A DNA stretch of 64,000 bases from positions 1 to 64,000 of the forward strand of contig QJPP01001540.1 of the NCBI GenBank assembly GCA_003996215.1. The letters run 5' to 3'. A model generated the notes under the pieces. The model was not told where the DNA came from. It made no database searches and saw nothing but the letters and a program-made list of their open reading frames with translations. Positions 23,880 to 34,837 of this stretch are shown one piece after another. The position numbers and the translations under genes are program-made. How positions within the stretch are numbered: the first letter of the stretch is position 1; each line of letters opens with the position of its first letter. Origin of the DNA: Jaltomata sinuosa. Its lineage: Eukaryota > Streptophyta > Magnoliopsida > Solanales > Solanaceae.

Positions 23880-26002
23880 TGTCACACCCTGAGGCTACCC
23901 CTAGACATAACATGATGCTCAGTGTGATAAGTTACCCCAAGCTAACCGATGGTCTGGCATATCTAAATAATTTCTGGTAAAATATAAACTATGCAGGAAC
24001 TGAAAAACTTTAAAATATCTGAGATAGGAATAGAAGTCCAAACATATCTAAATATATAATACAAATAAGAGTGTAGTGAGTCTAAAAAAACAATGCTAGC
24101 AACTCAATAGCTGAATCTAGTCTATGTCTGAAAGCCTCTAACTAATATGAGTTGCTGGGACATACCCCCAGCTAACTCTATTAATCTGAAACTGAAATGT
24201 AAAGACTAAAAGATAAAATCATATCTAGCATCCTCGAACTATGAGGACTCACCATTGAGGCTGTTGAGTAAGGACTGGAATAGAGCTAAGTGCGGTCTGG
24301 ATGCTGAGTGCCTGAACCTACATCATACAATGATGTAACACAAAAGTATGTGTCAGTACTTTGAATGTACTGAGCATGCGGGATATATGCTAAGATAAAC
24401 AACATAAAACTTAACATGGAAATACACACTGAAGCATAACGTGAATGATAAGCTGGATGCAGTAACCAAGTACTAACATGAACATAAAATATGCTGAGCT
24501 GAATAACTGAAATAGATACTGAGTACATGGATAATGCAATATGAGTCTGACTGTGGGAGATACTATTAACCGACATACCCCAAGCTGAGCTAACTATGGG
24601 ACCAACCTATAACCTCGGATAGAAGGGTGCTCATACCATGCCAAGGGTACGAACAAAGATGACGTGGATCCACTAAACTGATGTCCACAATGGAAAAGGG
24701 TGACCAGCCTACTCTGGCTGCTGACCCCTCTCATACCTATGGTGGCGCCATAGTTCTGGGAATTGGGGATTGCTACTAAAGGACTCAGCCTAATCTGACA
24801 GCCAAGCCTTTATCCATTCATCCCCTCGGTACTAAATCTACTCCCAATTGAATGTAAGCAATGAAATCCAAGCTGAAATACTAGATAGCTAAAATACTGA
24901 TAATCATCTTAGAACGCAACATACATATACTGAAACTGATAGCATTCCAATTCTGAAGCATGATTGTTTGGATTATCTGCCTAGCAAGTATAATTTATGA
25001 ATACTGAAATTAACACAAGCTAGGGTTTTTGAGTCCTGTACATGTGACTATGCTAACTATCCAAGAAACATGAAATAAATATCATATAGGCAATAACATC
25101 TGAAATTGCAATAAATCCCAAAGATTTAGGAACCCTAGGTTTGAATAATTCATGAAGACTGAAGAACCGACTGAATCTAGGGACTCAATAGGCGGAAGGA
25201 ACCAAAAGATAAAATCCCACGTACCTGGAAGAGAATCTACAGAGGAAAATCCTTGGATTTTAGGGTTGATCTTGAAGGAACCTCCTGCTTGTTCTTGAGA
25301 GAAACTGTCGCCTCTTTTCTCCTTTTCTTTCTAAGTATTTGATGATTTTAGGAGAATGGGTGATTTAAGTAGTTTTTAATTAATTTACTACTCTCAAACT
25401 AAGAAAAATAATGTAGCTTATGCCTTAAAAGAGGTAGGAAAGGTCTAGAATACCCCTGAGAATTTAAAAAGAAAACTGCTGAAATTCGCGATTCAGGTTC
25501 CACGGATGGGTTCCATGACTCATGGAAACTTTCACAGCTCATGGAACCCTGTCGTGGTTCCTGGGATTTTTTGTCTAACTGTGGGTTTGAGTTCCACGAC
25601 TTGGGTTCACAACCTGTAGAACCATCCACGGTTTGTTGATCCCTATCATACTTCTTGAGGGATTGATGAGCCTCTGGTCTGAGTCCCACGAGACCATTCC
25701 ACACGTGGATCATTCCACGGTTCGTGGATATAGGTCATGGTTTCATGGGGACAGTTGGGTCTCAAGTCTAATTTCCACGAGTAGAATCCATGACTCGTGG
25801 ATCATTCCACAGTCCGTGGTTCCAACTCGTGGTCTTGAGCCCTACTGGCTGGTCTCTGTCTGAGTTCCTTGGAGGCATTCCACGACTCGTGGACTGTTTC
25901 ACGGTTTATGGAAACCATCTGTGGTTACGGCTGGGACTTGGAAAATTTTATTTTCTGTTTTTTTTTAGCTGAGTCTAGGCTTGGAAGCTCTGGGGTGTTA
26001 CA
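23880..26002 (-). repeat. TEK-A 5' LTR (2123 bp)
   Basis: Complete LTR, starting TGTAACACCCCAG at 26002 and ending GGTGTGACA at 23880. The word cluster spans about 25490-25925. The TCAGTAC...GTACTGA stem is at 24353-24373. It holds the empty target site that explains TEK-B. Confidence 0.9.
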
Positions 26003-26101
26003 AATATGGTTTATAATTGATCTATTATTGTCTTATTCTTCTTGTAGTCCATATTTTTTATTTTACTTTATTTTTGTTATTTTTGTTTTTCTTCATGAAT
26101 A

Positions 26102-27150
26102 ATGGCTGAACAACAAGGACTCCTTGAGGGTGTTGAGCGAACTGAAGATCAACGTACTGTAGCAGATACTGCTACAGTGGAAGCTTAAAATCTATGTCAT
26201 GCTTCTGTAGTTGATGTTCAAAATCAATGCCTAGCATCAGCAACATCGTAACCTGCAAAACTTGTCCCCAGCATTGTCTGTCCTACATTTTCCTGTGCAA
26301 AATATGCCACAAAAGGAGGAGATTGACTTTGAGGTAGTTAGGTTTACTGGTTCCATACGACCACCACCACTTGGTGGAAATGCTAAGTTCAACATCATCA
26401 TCACCATGATGCACCTGCAGACTATGAAAGGGTTCATTAAGGGTCTAGCTCATAAAGATCCTAACCAACACTTTAAGAATTTCTCTAAGATATGCAAGGC
26501 GTACAGGCTACCCAGAATCTTGTAATATATAGTTTGTTTAAGGCTTTTCCCTTTCTCATTAATGGGGGAAGCTACTATATGGTTGGGAGAGCTACCAGAT
26601 AACTCCATCACCACTTAGCTTGAGTTGAAAGACTGGTTCAATAAAAAGATAAAGCAATGCCCGAATCACAAATTTCCTGAACATGTGCTCCTTGAAATTT
26701 TCTATAGATCACTGCATACTGTGAACAAGTCTATGGCTGGTATCATCACAGAGGATACGATGATGCGGCACACATTTACTAAAGCTAGTGAATTTCTAGA
26801 TAGATTGACTAAGACAAACAAAGCATGCACACTTGAGAGGCACAAATGGTTAGCAGTGGGTAGTTTAAGGGTATGTTTATAGAGCCGTCAAGGAGAGAAG
26901 AGTCTCGTGATCAAGATATGGATCACCTTGAAATGCAAACGGATTTGATCACCAAACATCTAATAGGAGTCATTTCTCAAAAGGTAAATGCTTTAGGCTC
27001 TTGGGGTAAAGCACCCGATACGAAGATTATTATTTAGGATTTGAGGAGGAGGCAAATTATATGGAAAATTAGGAAGTGGGTTCCCGACCTAACACTCAAG
27101 GGTATAATCAAGACTCTTGGCATAGTGAATAGGGGAATCAAGTTTGAAAC
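26102..27150 (+). pseudogene. ATH-1 gag, part 1
   Basis: Athila-type gag. The ATG at 26102 opens MAEQQG; stops and a frameshift follow before 26262. The conserved capsid block appears as KDPNQHFKNFSKICKAYRLP (about 26452-26511), then FPFSLMGEATIWLGELPDNS (26549-26608), then LKDWFNKK. This block is characteristic of the family and places ATH-1 apart from ATH-2, whose gag has a different version. Stops at 26523, 26617 and 26880 inactivate it. The reading continues at 49464 after ATH-2. Confidence 0.8.
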
Positions 27151-28188
27151 TAATGTGCCATGGATTTACGTCAGTTTTGATACTTAAAACTTAGGATTAT
27201 TGCATGTTCTTTAGCATTTTGTTGGTAGATTTAATGATTTTTGTTAAGTGTGCAAAAAAATTGGTTTCGTAGCCAAAGTGCTGAAATTTATACTCAAAAG
27301 TGATAAGTACAGGGTTTATAAGAGGAGTGACGGTTCGTGGTTCTAAACCATGACCCATCCTGCTACTCATGGAATAAAAGACCTGCAGATATGCAAACAA
27401 AAGGAACAAAAGAATGAGTCAGTCTATGAGTCATGGACTAATTCCACAACCCATATTGTGAACTTGCAAACATGCAAAAACAAGAGCAGGAAACATGAGT
27501 CACTTCACAAACCGTAGTTTCAAACTGCGAATCGTCCTGTGGAAATCATGGTTATTTATCAGAGAGGTGAAATAATAGAGTCTAAAATGATGAGTCATTC
27601 GACAAACCGTATATTAATTTCACGACTCATGGTTCCTCTCGTTGTTTTTCAAAATAGGTAATGTTGACTCTTCAAGACCATGGTTGATTTCAGCAAACCA
27701 CTAACCATCATCTGAAACGATGGGTCATCAACAAAGTCATGATCCCTGCCATTTCCATTTCTCCTAGTTTGTTTAGGATAGGATTTTTGATATCTATAAG
27801 TACCTTTCCTAGGTTTTCTTTTACATTTTATGCTCTATATTTTGTAGGAAACATATTCGTAAATACTTGGTATTGATTTGTTCTTGGTTTTGTGAGATTG
27901 CCATATTCATTGGTTCTTGATTCTTGATTCTTCTTCAATTATTCAAGCTTTTGGATTTCTTTACTTCTTCTTTTAAGTATATGAACTTATAGGGAACACT
28001 ATCCTAGTCCATTAACTATTACTTAAAACCCCTTTTTAGGGAAATAAGATGGCTAAGAGCGTGAATACACATAGTTGACCGAGATCCTACCATATTCTCT
28101 GTGGGATCAACCTTAACCTTGGTTAGGTTCTATATTTGACAAACGATCACTTTATACTTTATTTTGGAGGTGTAATTTGGGCATATCA
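27151..28188 (+). repeat. ATH-2 5' LTR, internally deleted (1038 bp)
   Basis: Starts TAATGTGCC (TGATGTGCC in the 3' copy) and ends GGGCATATCA. It is 547 bp shorter than the 3' LTR because of two gaps near 27987 and 28010. A TATA-like CTATAAGTA lies at 27794-27802 and the U5 word CTCTGTGGGATCAACC at 28097-28112. Confidence 0.88.
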
Positions 28189-28193
28189 AATTT

Positions 28194-28211
28194 TGGTGCC
28201 ATTACCGGGGA
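28194..28211 (+). other. ATH-2 primer-binding site (tRNA-Asp type)
   Basis: TGGTGCCATTACCGGGGA matches 16 of 18 bases of TGGCGCCGTTGCCGGGGA. Both differences are transitions at CpG positions. Confidence 0.85.
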
Positions 28212-28390
28212 ATACGGTTTAGGATTAAGAGCAATTGTGTTATTTGACTGTAAGTCCTTATTTCCTGATTTAATTTATTTGTTGTTTTTGTTTTGTTCCA
28301 CAGGTTGCACACTTGTGCATGCCCAGCATACGGAGTCAAGGCAATCCCCCGATTCCATTTGACCCTGAACTCTAATGAACTTTGAGAAAC

Positions 28391-29592
28391 ATGGTAAATG
28401 AGGTGGTTGTGGAGACACTAAAAGAGGCCACAACCCAGATGTTGGCCAGAGAACAAGAAAAGCAACAGGCAGAAGAAGATGCCCAAATTGCACAAGATAC
28501 TCAAGCTACTGTAGACTTAGAAAATTGAAACGCTATTGCTGAGAAAGTAAGGTAAGAAGATGCTCGTCAATCCACACTGAATGCTCAAGCTGCGAGAGGT
28601 GAGGTAGCTAGATGCAATATACATCAAGATTCAATTGGTCTGAGAGGGAATAGGGGCTGCCAAATTCACCAAACCCGACACATCTCTCGCTTCAATCTTG
28701 ATGATGATGATGTTAATGTTGACGATGAAGGAACAACATGCCCCATAGTACTGCCACCACTGCTTGATGGTATAAAGTTTGACATTACAAGTACTATGAT
28801 CCAGTTGCTGAACCTGAAGGGATTATTCACTGGCAAGGCTACTGATTGTGCGAATTTACACTTGGTGAAATTTGTGGGGATATGTATAGCTTAAAATCTG
28901 TCAGGAGTATCCCAAGATGCTATTAGGTTGCGGATGTTTCCATTTTCTTTGATTGGAGATGTAACACTTTGTCTTACTGACCTTTCTGATGCTTCCATAT
29001 TCACATGGCTGGAACTAAGAAGTTAGTTTCTGCAGAGGTTCTTTCTTCCATCAAAGATGTTGTAGCTCAAGAAGGAAATCTATAACTTCAAGCAACTACC
29101 TACCGAGGAACTATATGAAACATTCTTAGGTTTAATAAGAATCTGAAATAGGTACTGAATCACAGGATCCCTTCGGATCATTTCATGGAGATCTTCTACT
29201 GAGTACTGAATGCAAACACCATGGTGGTAACTGATACAGTCACTGGGGGAGCGTTCATAGAGAATACCTACATAGAAGCTTTTGAGATGCTTGATAGGGT
29301 TACAAAGATGAACATAGCCTAGCATATGAGAGAGGCTGAGAGTTCAAGAGGAACTTATGCAGTTGGGAAATCCATAGACCAACAAGATTTGCAGAAGCTT
29401 AGGCAGGATTTTGCAGGGTTGAAAACAACTGTAGATCTGATTGCAAAACAAATCCTTAATAATGGAGCAAAGAAAGGGAATGCTATAGGTTCACAAGGTA
29501 AAGCACTAAGAAAGGATGTGCCCAAATCTGATGAAGAATCTAATTACCTGAATGATCAAGTGGCGGGTTTCCAGGCCAATGGCCAAGAAAAT
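28391..29592 (+). pseudogene. ATH-2 gag, N-terminal part
   Basis: Athila gag starting at ATG 28391 (MVNEVVVETLKE). An Ala/Gln-rich N-terminus leads to an acidic patch (about 28701-28730) and the capsid block LLNLKGLFTGKATDCANLHL (28806-28865), then MFPFSLIGDVTL and DASIFTWLELRS. Stops occur near 28526, 28551, 28892 and 29022, with frame changes after about 29060. The last 89 codons (29326-29592) are open. NA-1 then interrupts the gene; the reading continues after 38121 into a basic Asn/Arg-rich tail. Confidence 0.8.
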
Positions 29593-30891
29593 TGATAAGT
29601 TGGTATTCTACCTACTTATTTAGCTCTTAATCTTAGGCTTTTGCTAATATTAAGTGGGAAAATAGTGCAATTGACACAAATTACTTTTATGTTCCAGGTT
29701 TCTGTGTTTAGAAGTGTTCAGGAAGAATTTGGATGAAAACAAGTCAAAATAAAGCTATTCGTAGAAGCAATTAACTGGCAGCTGAATATTCCTGTGCGCA
29801 CGCGGTGTCCCACATGCACATGCGATGGTAACTCAAAGAAGAGCTCTGTACACGCACTGAACTGACCATGTATGTGAAGGTCAACAAGACGAAGACACTT
29901 TGCATACGCGATGAACCTCTCACGTAGGTAAAGAAAGAAAGTGTCAGCTGCAAGGCAGACTTGGAAATTCACACTTTTGGAAACCCCAATCTACATAAAA
30001 CAATTCTCAGCCATCTTGGAAGATATCTTTGGCAATTTTCACAACTTTTGGCAAGCTTGGATAGCAAGTTCATCACCCTACACCATAAGACAGAAGAATT
30101 GGATGATTTCTATTATAAATTCTTAAATTCCGTTCTTCAATTCTTGTTCTTAATTGATAAATCGTAGGTGTAATTGTTGGATTGAGATTTGAGTATTGAA
30201 TTCTTATCTTGTGCTTTCTCTTGATTAAATTGTGTGGGTCTATTGAATTTTTCATTCTTTAATCACATAGTTGATGGTTGCAAACATTGACCTAGTATAC
30301 TAATTGTGTTCTTAATTGTGAGAGGAGTTCTTCAATTTAGGAAGGTTCATTAATGGGGATTTGGGGTTTCCACTCTAGATCAAGTATAGAGATAGTTTGA
30401 TTGCCAGAAACTCCTATCTAGGAGTTGGGGTAAGAGATAGCCCAACTTACCCAAGTTAAATTGGTTAGCTTATTGCTACTCATGGTTGTTTGAGAGGACA
30501 CGCGAGATATATGCTTGACAGATTGAAAGATGGTTAAGCATACCTCTAACCTAGGCTACCTATGCATTAATTGAGTGTAAGTCTTGTGAATTGAATTTCC
30601 ATTCCTAATTCCCCCTTATTGCCCTTGCTTGGTAAAAGCAAGGTAAAAACCATTGATCAAATCTATCTTTTATTTGATTTTTCTTTATCCTTTATTTTAG
30701 TTTAAAATCCCATATTGTTATCTTTCCTTTTGCTCTTTGAACTCCAATAAGTTTCTTAGATTCCTTATTAGCTCAATCGCAATTACATTATTCTCTGTGA
30801 GATCGACCCCGACCCCCATCGGTAATATAAATGTGTTTTGCTTAACAATCACTGAATCCTTCATCTTGGAGAGTATGTTTGAGAATTATCA
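29593..30891 (+). repeat. NA-1 5' LTR (1299 bp)
   Basis: TGATAAGTTGGTATTC... to GAATTATCA. It has a CpG-rich word stretch at about 29795-29925 (GCGCACGCGG, ATACGCGATGAACC). The U5 word TTCTCTGTGAGATCGACCCC is at 30791-30810. Confidence 0.88.
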
Positions 30892-30895
30892 AAAA

Positions 30896-30913
30896 TCGCG
30901 CCATTGCCAGGGA
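30896..30913 (+). other. NA-1 primer-binding site (tRNA-Asp type)
   Basis: TCGCGCCATTGCCAGGGA starts four bases after the LTR end and matches 15 of 18 bases of the Athila/Tat tRNA-Asp site. Confidence 0.8.
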
Positions 30914-31020
30914 ATAATTTGGCGTATTGAGTTAGTTTAGAATTTAAGTTTACTTACTCTAGTTCAAGTTTGTGAATATTTGTTTTTGTTTTAGTTAGTT
31001 TTATTTTGCTGATTGATTCC

Positions 31021-32367
31021 ATGGCATCTCAGAATGTTAGACATTTGGTGGCTTGAGCCCGTGTAAGAAATTAGAAAAACGATAAACCCGATGGGTTGTA
31101 TAAGAATCCTTGTTGTTATTGTGGAGGACCCCATATTTGGTGGAATTGTAAAATTAGTCCTAGGAGAGGGAAGTATTCACCTTCTCTCTCCTATGATGGG
31201 TGCAATTGCTATTTGTGTGGTGGTCGTGATGGATATTAGAGCGAATGCCCTAATGATGACCGTCCTCCTCTCTCCTCTTGTGCTAATAATTTTGCTAGTG
31301 GTGCTTGTGATCTTAATAGGAACCATAACTTAGCAAGAGAACAAAGAATGTATACCATGCTCCAAACTCTCTTGGCCACGCAAGATAGCTTAGAAGAAGG
31401 AGTGCAATCCATAAAGCCTGCGAGGGCTAAAGAAGAAGAGGAAAAAAACCGTTCCATGCAACCTATGTCAAATTTGTCTACTCCTCTTGGTAAAATTGGT
31501 GAAGAAAACCCTCCAAGCCTACTTAATGAACATGTCTCAAATATTAAGCTCAATCAAATTCACTTCAGGGATAATGATAAGGATTTGAAAAATATGAAAT
31601 CGCTTGAGAGTGAGTTCGTATCGGTAGTGCTTGAACCCCAACAAGAAAAAGAATTTGTATTAAGTGAGGTTGTGAGCCAAGAATGGGTGCTAAATCAATC
31701 TCACCAACTAGAGGCATATGGGGAACAGTGTGAAAGAATGCTACAAATGTTCGAGATTTCATTAAAAAGGCATGCCAAGAGAAGTCAAAAAGAAGGATTG
31801 CTTGAAATTGCTTCCAAAATTTGGACACTGATGTGAGTGCTTGTGTTGAAACATGCATGCTTGTGGATAGTTGTTTTGATTTGTTCCCTATTGAAGAGGA
31901 GGACACAAGGGATGCTTTTGATTTGAAGGTGTTGTGGCAACCAACTACCTCATAGATAAATCATGATGCCAAAATCAAATGAATGATACTAGAGTTACAA
32001 GGCAAGGTCCAATTGTTCATCTTGAAAGACTCTAGTTCATTCGAAAGTGAGGATGTTATGAATGAGGCAAACTTGAGAGTGGAGACGCCCAAATCTTACT
32101 CCAACCAATTTTTAAACTTAAGTTTGGTTGAATGAATGAAAGTCAAAGTAATTAAGCTTTTGGAAAACCTTGGAAGGAGGATGGATTGAGGTTTATCCGG
32201 TTTTAAGTTTGTTATTGAAAGAAAGCAAAATTACCTTCCTCACTTGAAGGAGAAAAAGTACAAAATGCGACACCAAGAAAATGGCCTTCTCATGTTCTCA
32301 CCTTCACAACTTGATTGTCATCGAAAGTTTGATTCAAATTTAGGTCAAAGATTCAAAGTCTCCAAGT
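31021..32367 (+). pseudogene. NA-1 gag-like gene with two zinc-knuckle-like motifs
   Basis: ATG at 31021 opens MASQNVRHLV. The frame stays the same to 31836 with three stops (near 31054, 31072 and 31237). Two Cys-rich motifs lie close together: C-x2-C-x3-H-x4-C (about 31111-31149) and a second C-x2-C with a downstream Cys (about 31210-31248). A helical, Glu/Gln-rich region follows (31348-31836). A frameshift near 31820 then leads to about 180 more codons with further stops. I recognise no capsid block. A nucleocapsid-like, RNA-binding role is inferred from the knuckles and from position after the PBS. Confidence 0.6.
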
Positions 32368-32422
32368 AGATATCCAAATGGTGACATATCTTACATCACT
32401 CCATGATGTTAAATTGCGTGCT

Positions 32423-32442
32423 TGATGGGAGGCAACCCATCA
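32423..32442 (+). other. NA-1 hairpin, loop AGGCAA
   Basis: TGATGGG-AGGCAA-CCCATCA is a perfect 7-bp stem with a 6-base loop, just after the gag-like gene. The loop is the same as in the ATH-2 modules; the stem differs by paired changes. Confidence 0.75.
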
Positions 32443-33541
32443 TTTGAAAAATCTTTCTTTATGTTTTACTTCACTTTTTGTTTCCTTTTTGAATTGTTTT
32501 AGGTGCCCAGAGAAATGAGAAGGGAATACAAGTGTTGAGAAAGATCAAAAATACTTTTGAAAAATATGCATTTCACACCTTAAAGAGTGCCCGCCGCACA
32601 TGACATCGCACAAGCAACCAGTAAATTGGGCAAAAATATTGGCTGGTGTAAAAGAGGTGCATTTCGCACTCTTTGTTGTGTCCGTCGCACCTGCTTTTGC
32701 ATGGGAAAATAGTAAGTTGGGATCAAACTTGCAAATCTAGTCTAAGGGTCCTTCATCGTGTATGTGGTGGAACGTCCATAGATGTAAAGGTCAAGCTATC
32801 AGCAAACTATCATGAACGTGCTAGACCAGCCATGTGCGTGGGACTATCAGCAGTCCCCAGGTATTAGAACAATTCAAAATCAGAAAAGGACCCAAATGTT
32901 TCATCTCAAAACAAAAGGTGCTCCTCTTCCTTAAGCACACATGAAGTTAATCAATTTTCCCATTGCTACAAGTTGTAATCCATCAGGTATCAACACCGTC
33001 TCTCCTATTATTTTGAAATAGTTACCCTTCTTCCTCATCTTGATGTAGTAAAAATGGGAAACTTATAGTTTGGGTTGAGAACCATATTGCTTTAGATCAA
33101 GTGTTATGTGTGCATAGTTGATAAATTGTTGGGTGAGGTTGGTTGAGAGTGTGTGCTAAATTGTGTGACAAATATTTTGTGCATAAATGGGTTCAAATGC
33201 TTTGGGAAATAAAGCAAGAACAGCTTGCCTCCCATGTGTTTGAGAATATTCCTCAAAGGGTTCTGAACTGGGCAAAGGCAATGATCTTCATGTGGCCTTT
33301 CCATGTACGCGAAGGAGAAAATTTCCAAAAAATTAAATTTTACCATCGCGAACGTGCCAAGCTGGCTGCACATGCAAAGAGCACCTTCTGGCAATAGCAA
33401 AAATAGTAGCTTCGCACTGAGTGTCTCAACATTTTTTTTACAACAATTTCTTTGGCCTAAATGTTTCACAACACATTGTTTTAAGTGTCCCAAAGAACTT
33501 TTAACATGTTGGTTTCTTTTCTAGGTACTTTGATCCTAAAA
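32443..33541 (+). other. NA-1 spacer before the accessory gene, ending in an acceptor-like site
   Basis: No coding motif. It has CpG words such as CCGTCGCACCTG (32679-32690) and CATCGCGAACGTGCC (about 33344-33358), similar in style to the NA-1 LTR words. The end, TTTCTTTTCTAG|GTAC (cut after 33524), looks like a splice acceptor 17 bases before the accessory ATG. I saw no clear donor. Confidence 0.5.
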
Positions 33542-34837
33542 ATGGCCTCCAACGGTAGTGATAATAAAGTTAAGAATATTCTGGAGGTGGAAATGAAGGA
33601 GAATTATGATCAGGATAGATTCCTAGCGGCAATGTGTGAGTGTTGGTATGACGAGCTTTTATCCAAGCCCTTTGTTAGGGAAAAAGGAATCAACATAGAT
33701 AAAGTTGAAAGCAAGATGTCATCATTCTAGAGGAAATTGGTGGAGCGTAGGTGGATTTTCTTTGCTCCTCAATCTATCAAGGCAAATCACACGGTAATCA
33801 CAAAATTCTATGCTAATGCTTCGACCATCGACTTTAAAGGGGCGTTGGATACTACCATTCAGGGTGTCCAAGTGAGTTTAAACTCCAAAATCATCAATGC
33901 ACTATACAACCTTTCGGATGCAAATAATGAGGTTTATTTGACAAAATCAAAAGCAAAAGGACACCAGTGGTTGGTTGACAAGTTGCATGATGGAGTAACT
34001 TCGAGTTGGTTAGCTTTGCAAAAAGGGGTTGATTCACATGATTTCACTGCAAAAGCTTAGTCATGGCTTTTAATTATCTGTGCAAGGATCATGCCATCCA
34101 CTCATGACACTGATGTGACCCTTGACCGAGCAGTGATTATTGCAGCACTCATGGATGGGTTGGAGGTGAATGTTAGGCTCCATATAGTGAACCAGATGGA
34201 AGAGGTAGCTATGGGGAGGTTGAAAAGCCTCTTCTTTACCTCACCGATTACACACTTGTGCTATGATGCTGGTGTATTAAAACACCCAACTGACATTGAG
34301 AAGAAGCCAACGGCCTTGATCTATCCATTGTTGAAAAGGGCCCTAGAAATAAAGCTTAAGAAGAGAAAGATTGATGTAGCTTGTCCATCCTTCAGGCAGT
34401 TCCCAGAGTCTTCGACTGATCCCACTGGTCTTTCTAGCACTGCATCTAGATAATCTCACCTTGTGGGACCACTATAGTCTGGGCCCTATCTTATGCGCCA
34501 TCTCTTTAGCCAGATTTAGGGAGTAGATGCACATATTCAATATTTAATGGCTGGACTTCTTTTTGGCCCAGCTGGGGTTGACACACCAGTAGGCTCTGAG
34601 TCTCCCCCATCCCTTGGCAAAGTGGATATTAAGCAGAAGTTGATCACTAGGCGACTGAATGCAATGAACACCCAATTGGAGCACATGAGCTGCATGAAAG
34701 GAAAGGTTGAAAGGCGCCAAAGAAAGTTTAGCGAGCATGAGAAGAAGAAGAGCAAGTTCTTAAACAAGATAATGGATAGATTGAAATCTTTTTGTGGGTC
34801 AAGTACACTAGAGGATGAGGATCAGGAGAGACATTAA
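33542..34837 (+). pseudogene. NA-1 accessory gene (putative plant transposon protein family)
   Basis: ATG at 33542 opens MASNGSDNK. One reading frame runs for about 430 codons with no frameshift, broken only by in-frame stops (33728, 34058, 34451 and several to about 34530). Two visible stops sit where TGG or CAA would fit. The central part has an RRW.FFAPQ block, FYANA, a GVQVSL.. block and a WLLIICARIMP-type block followed by LDRAVIIAALMDG. I recognise this as the domain often annotated 'putative plant transposon protein' in plant genomes; its function is unknown to me. The C-terminus is Lys/Glu-rich and probably helical. ATH-2 carries a relative at 43936. Confidence 0.7.

Larger units (their letters stand above)
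4703..26002 (-). mobile_element. TEK-A: full-length Tekay-like chromovirus carrying three insertions
   Basis: A minus-strand LTR retrotransposon with a perfect 5-bp target duplication, AATAT, at 4698-4702 and 26003-26007. The 5' LTR is 23880-26002; the 3' LTR is 4703-5686 plus 12033-13162. Internal order on the minus strand is PBS, gag, protease, RT, RNase H, integrase and chromodomain-like tail. TEK-B sits in the 3' LTR, a CACTA transposon in pol and a solo LTR in gag. Removing these leaves about 9.3 kb. All coding parts carry stops or frameshifts. Confidence 0.9.

Noticed and set aside
28194..28211. tRNA gene
   Set aside because: Only the 18-base primer complement is present; no cloverleaf or A/B boxes.
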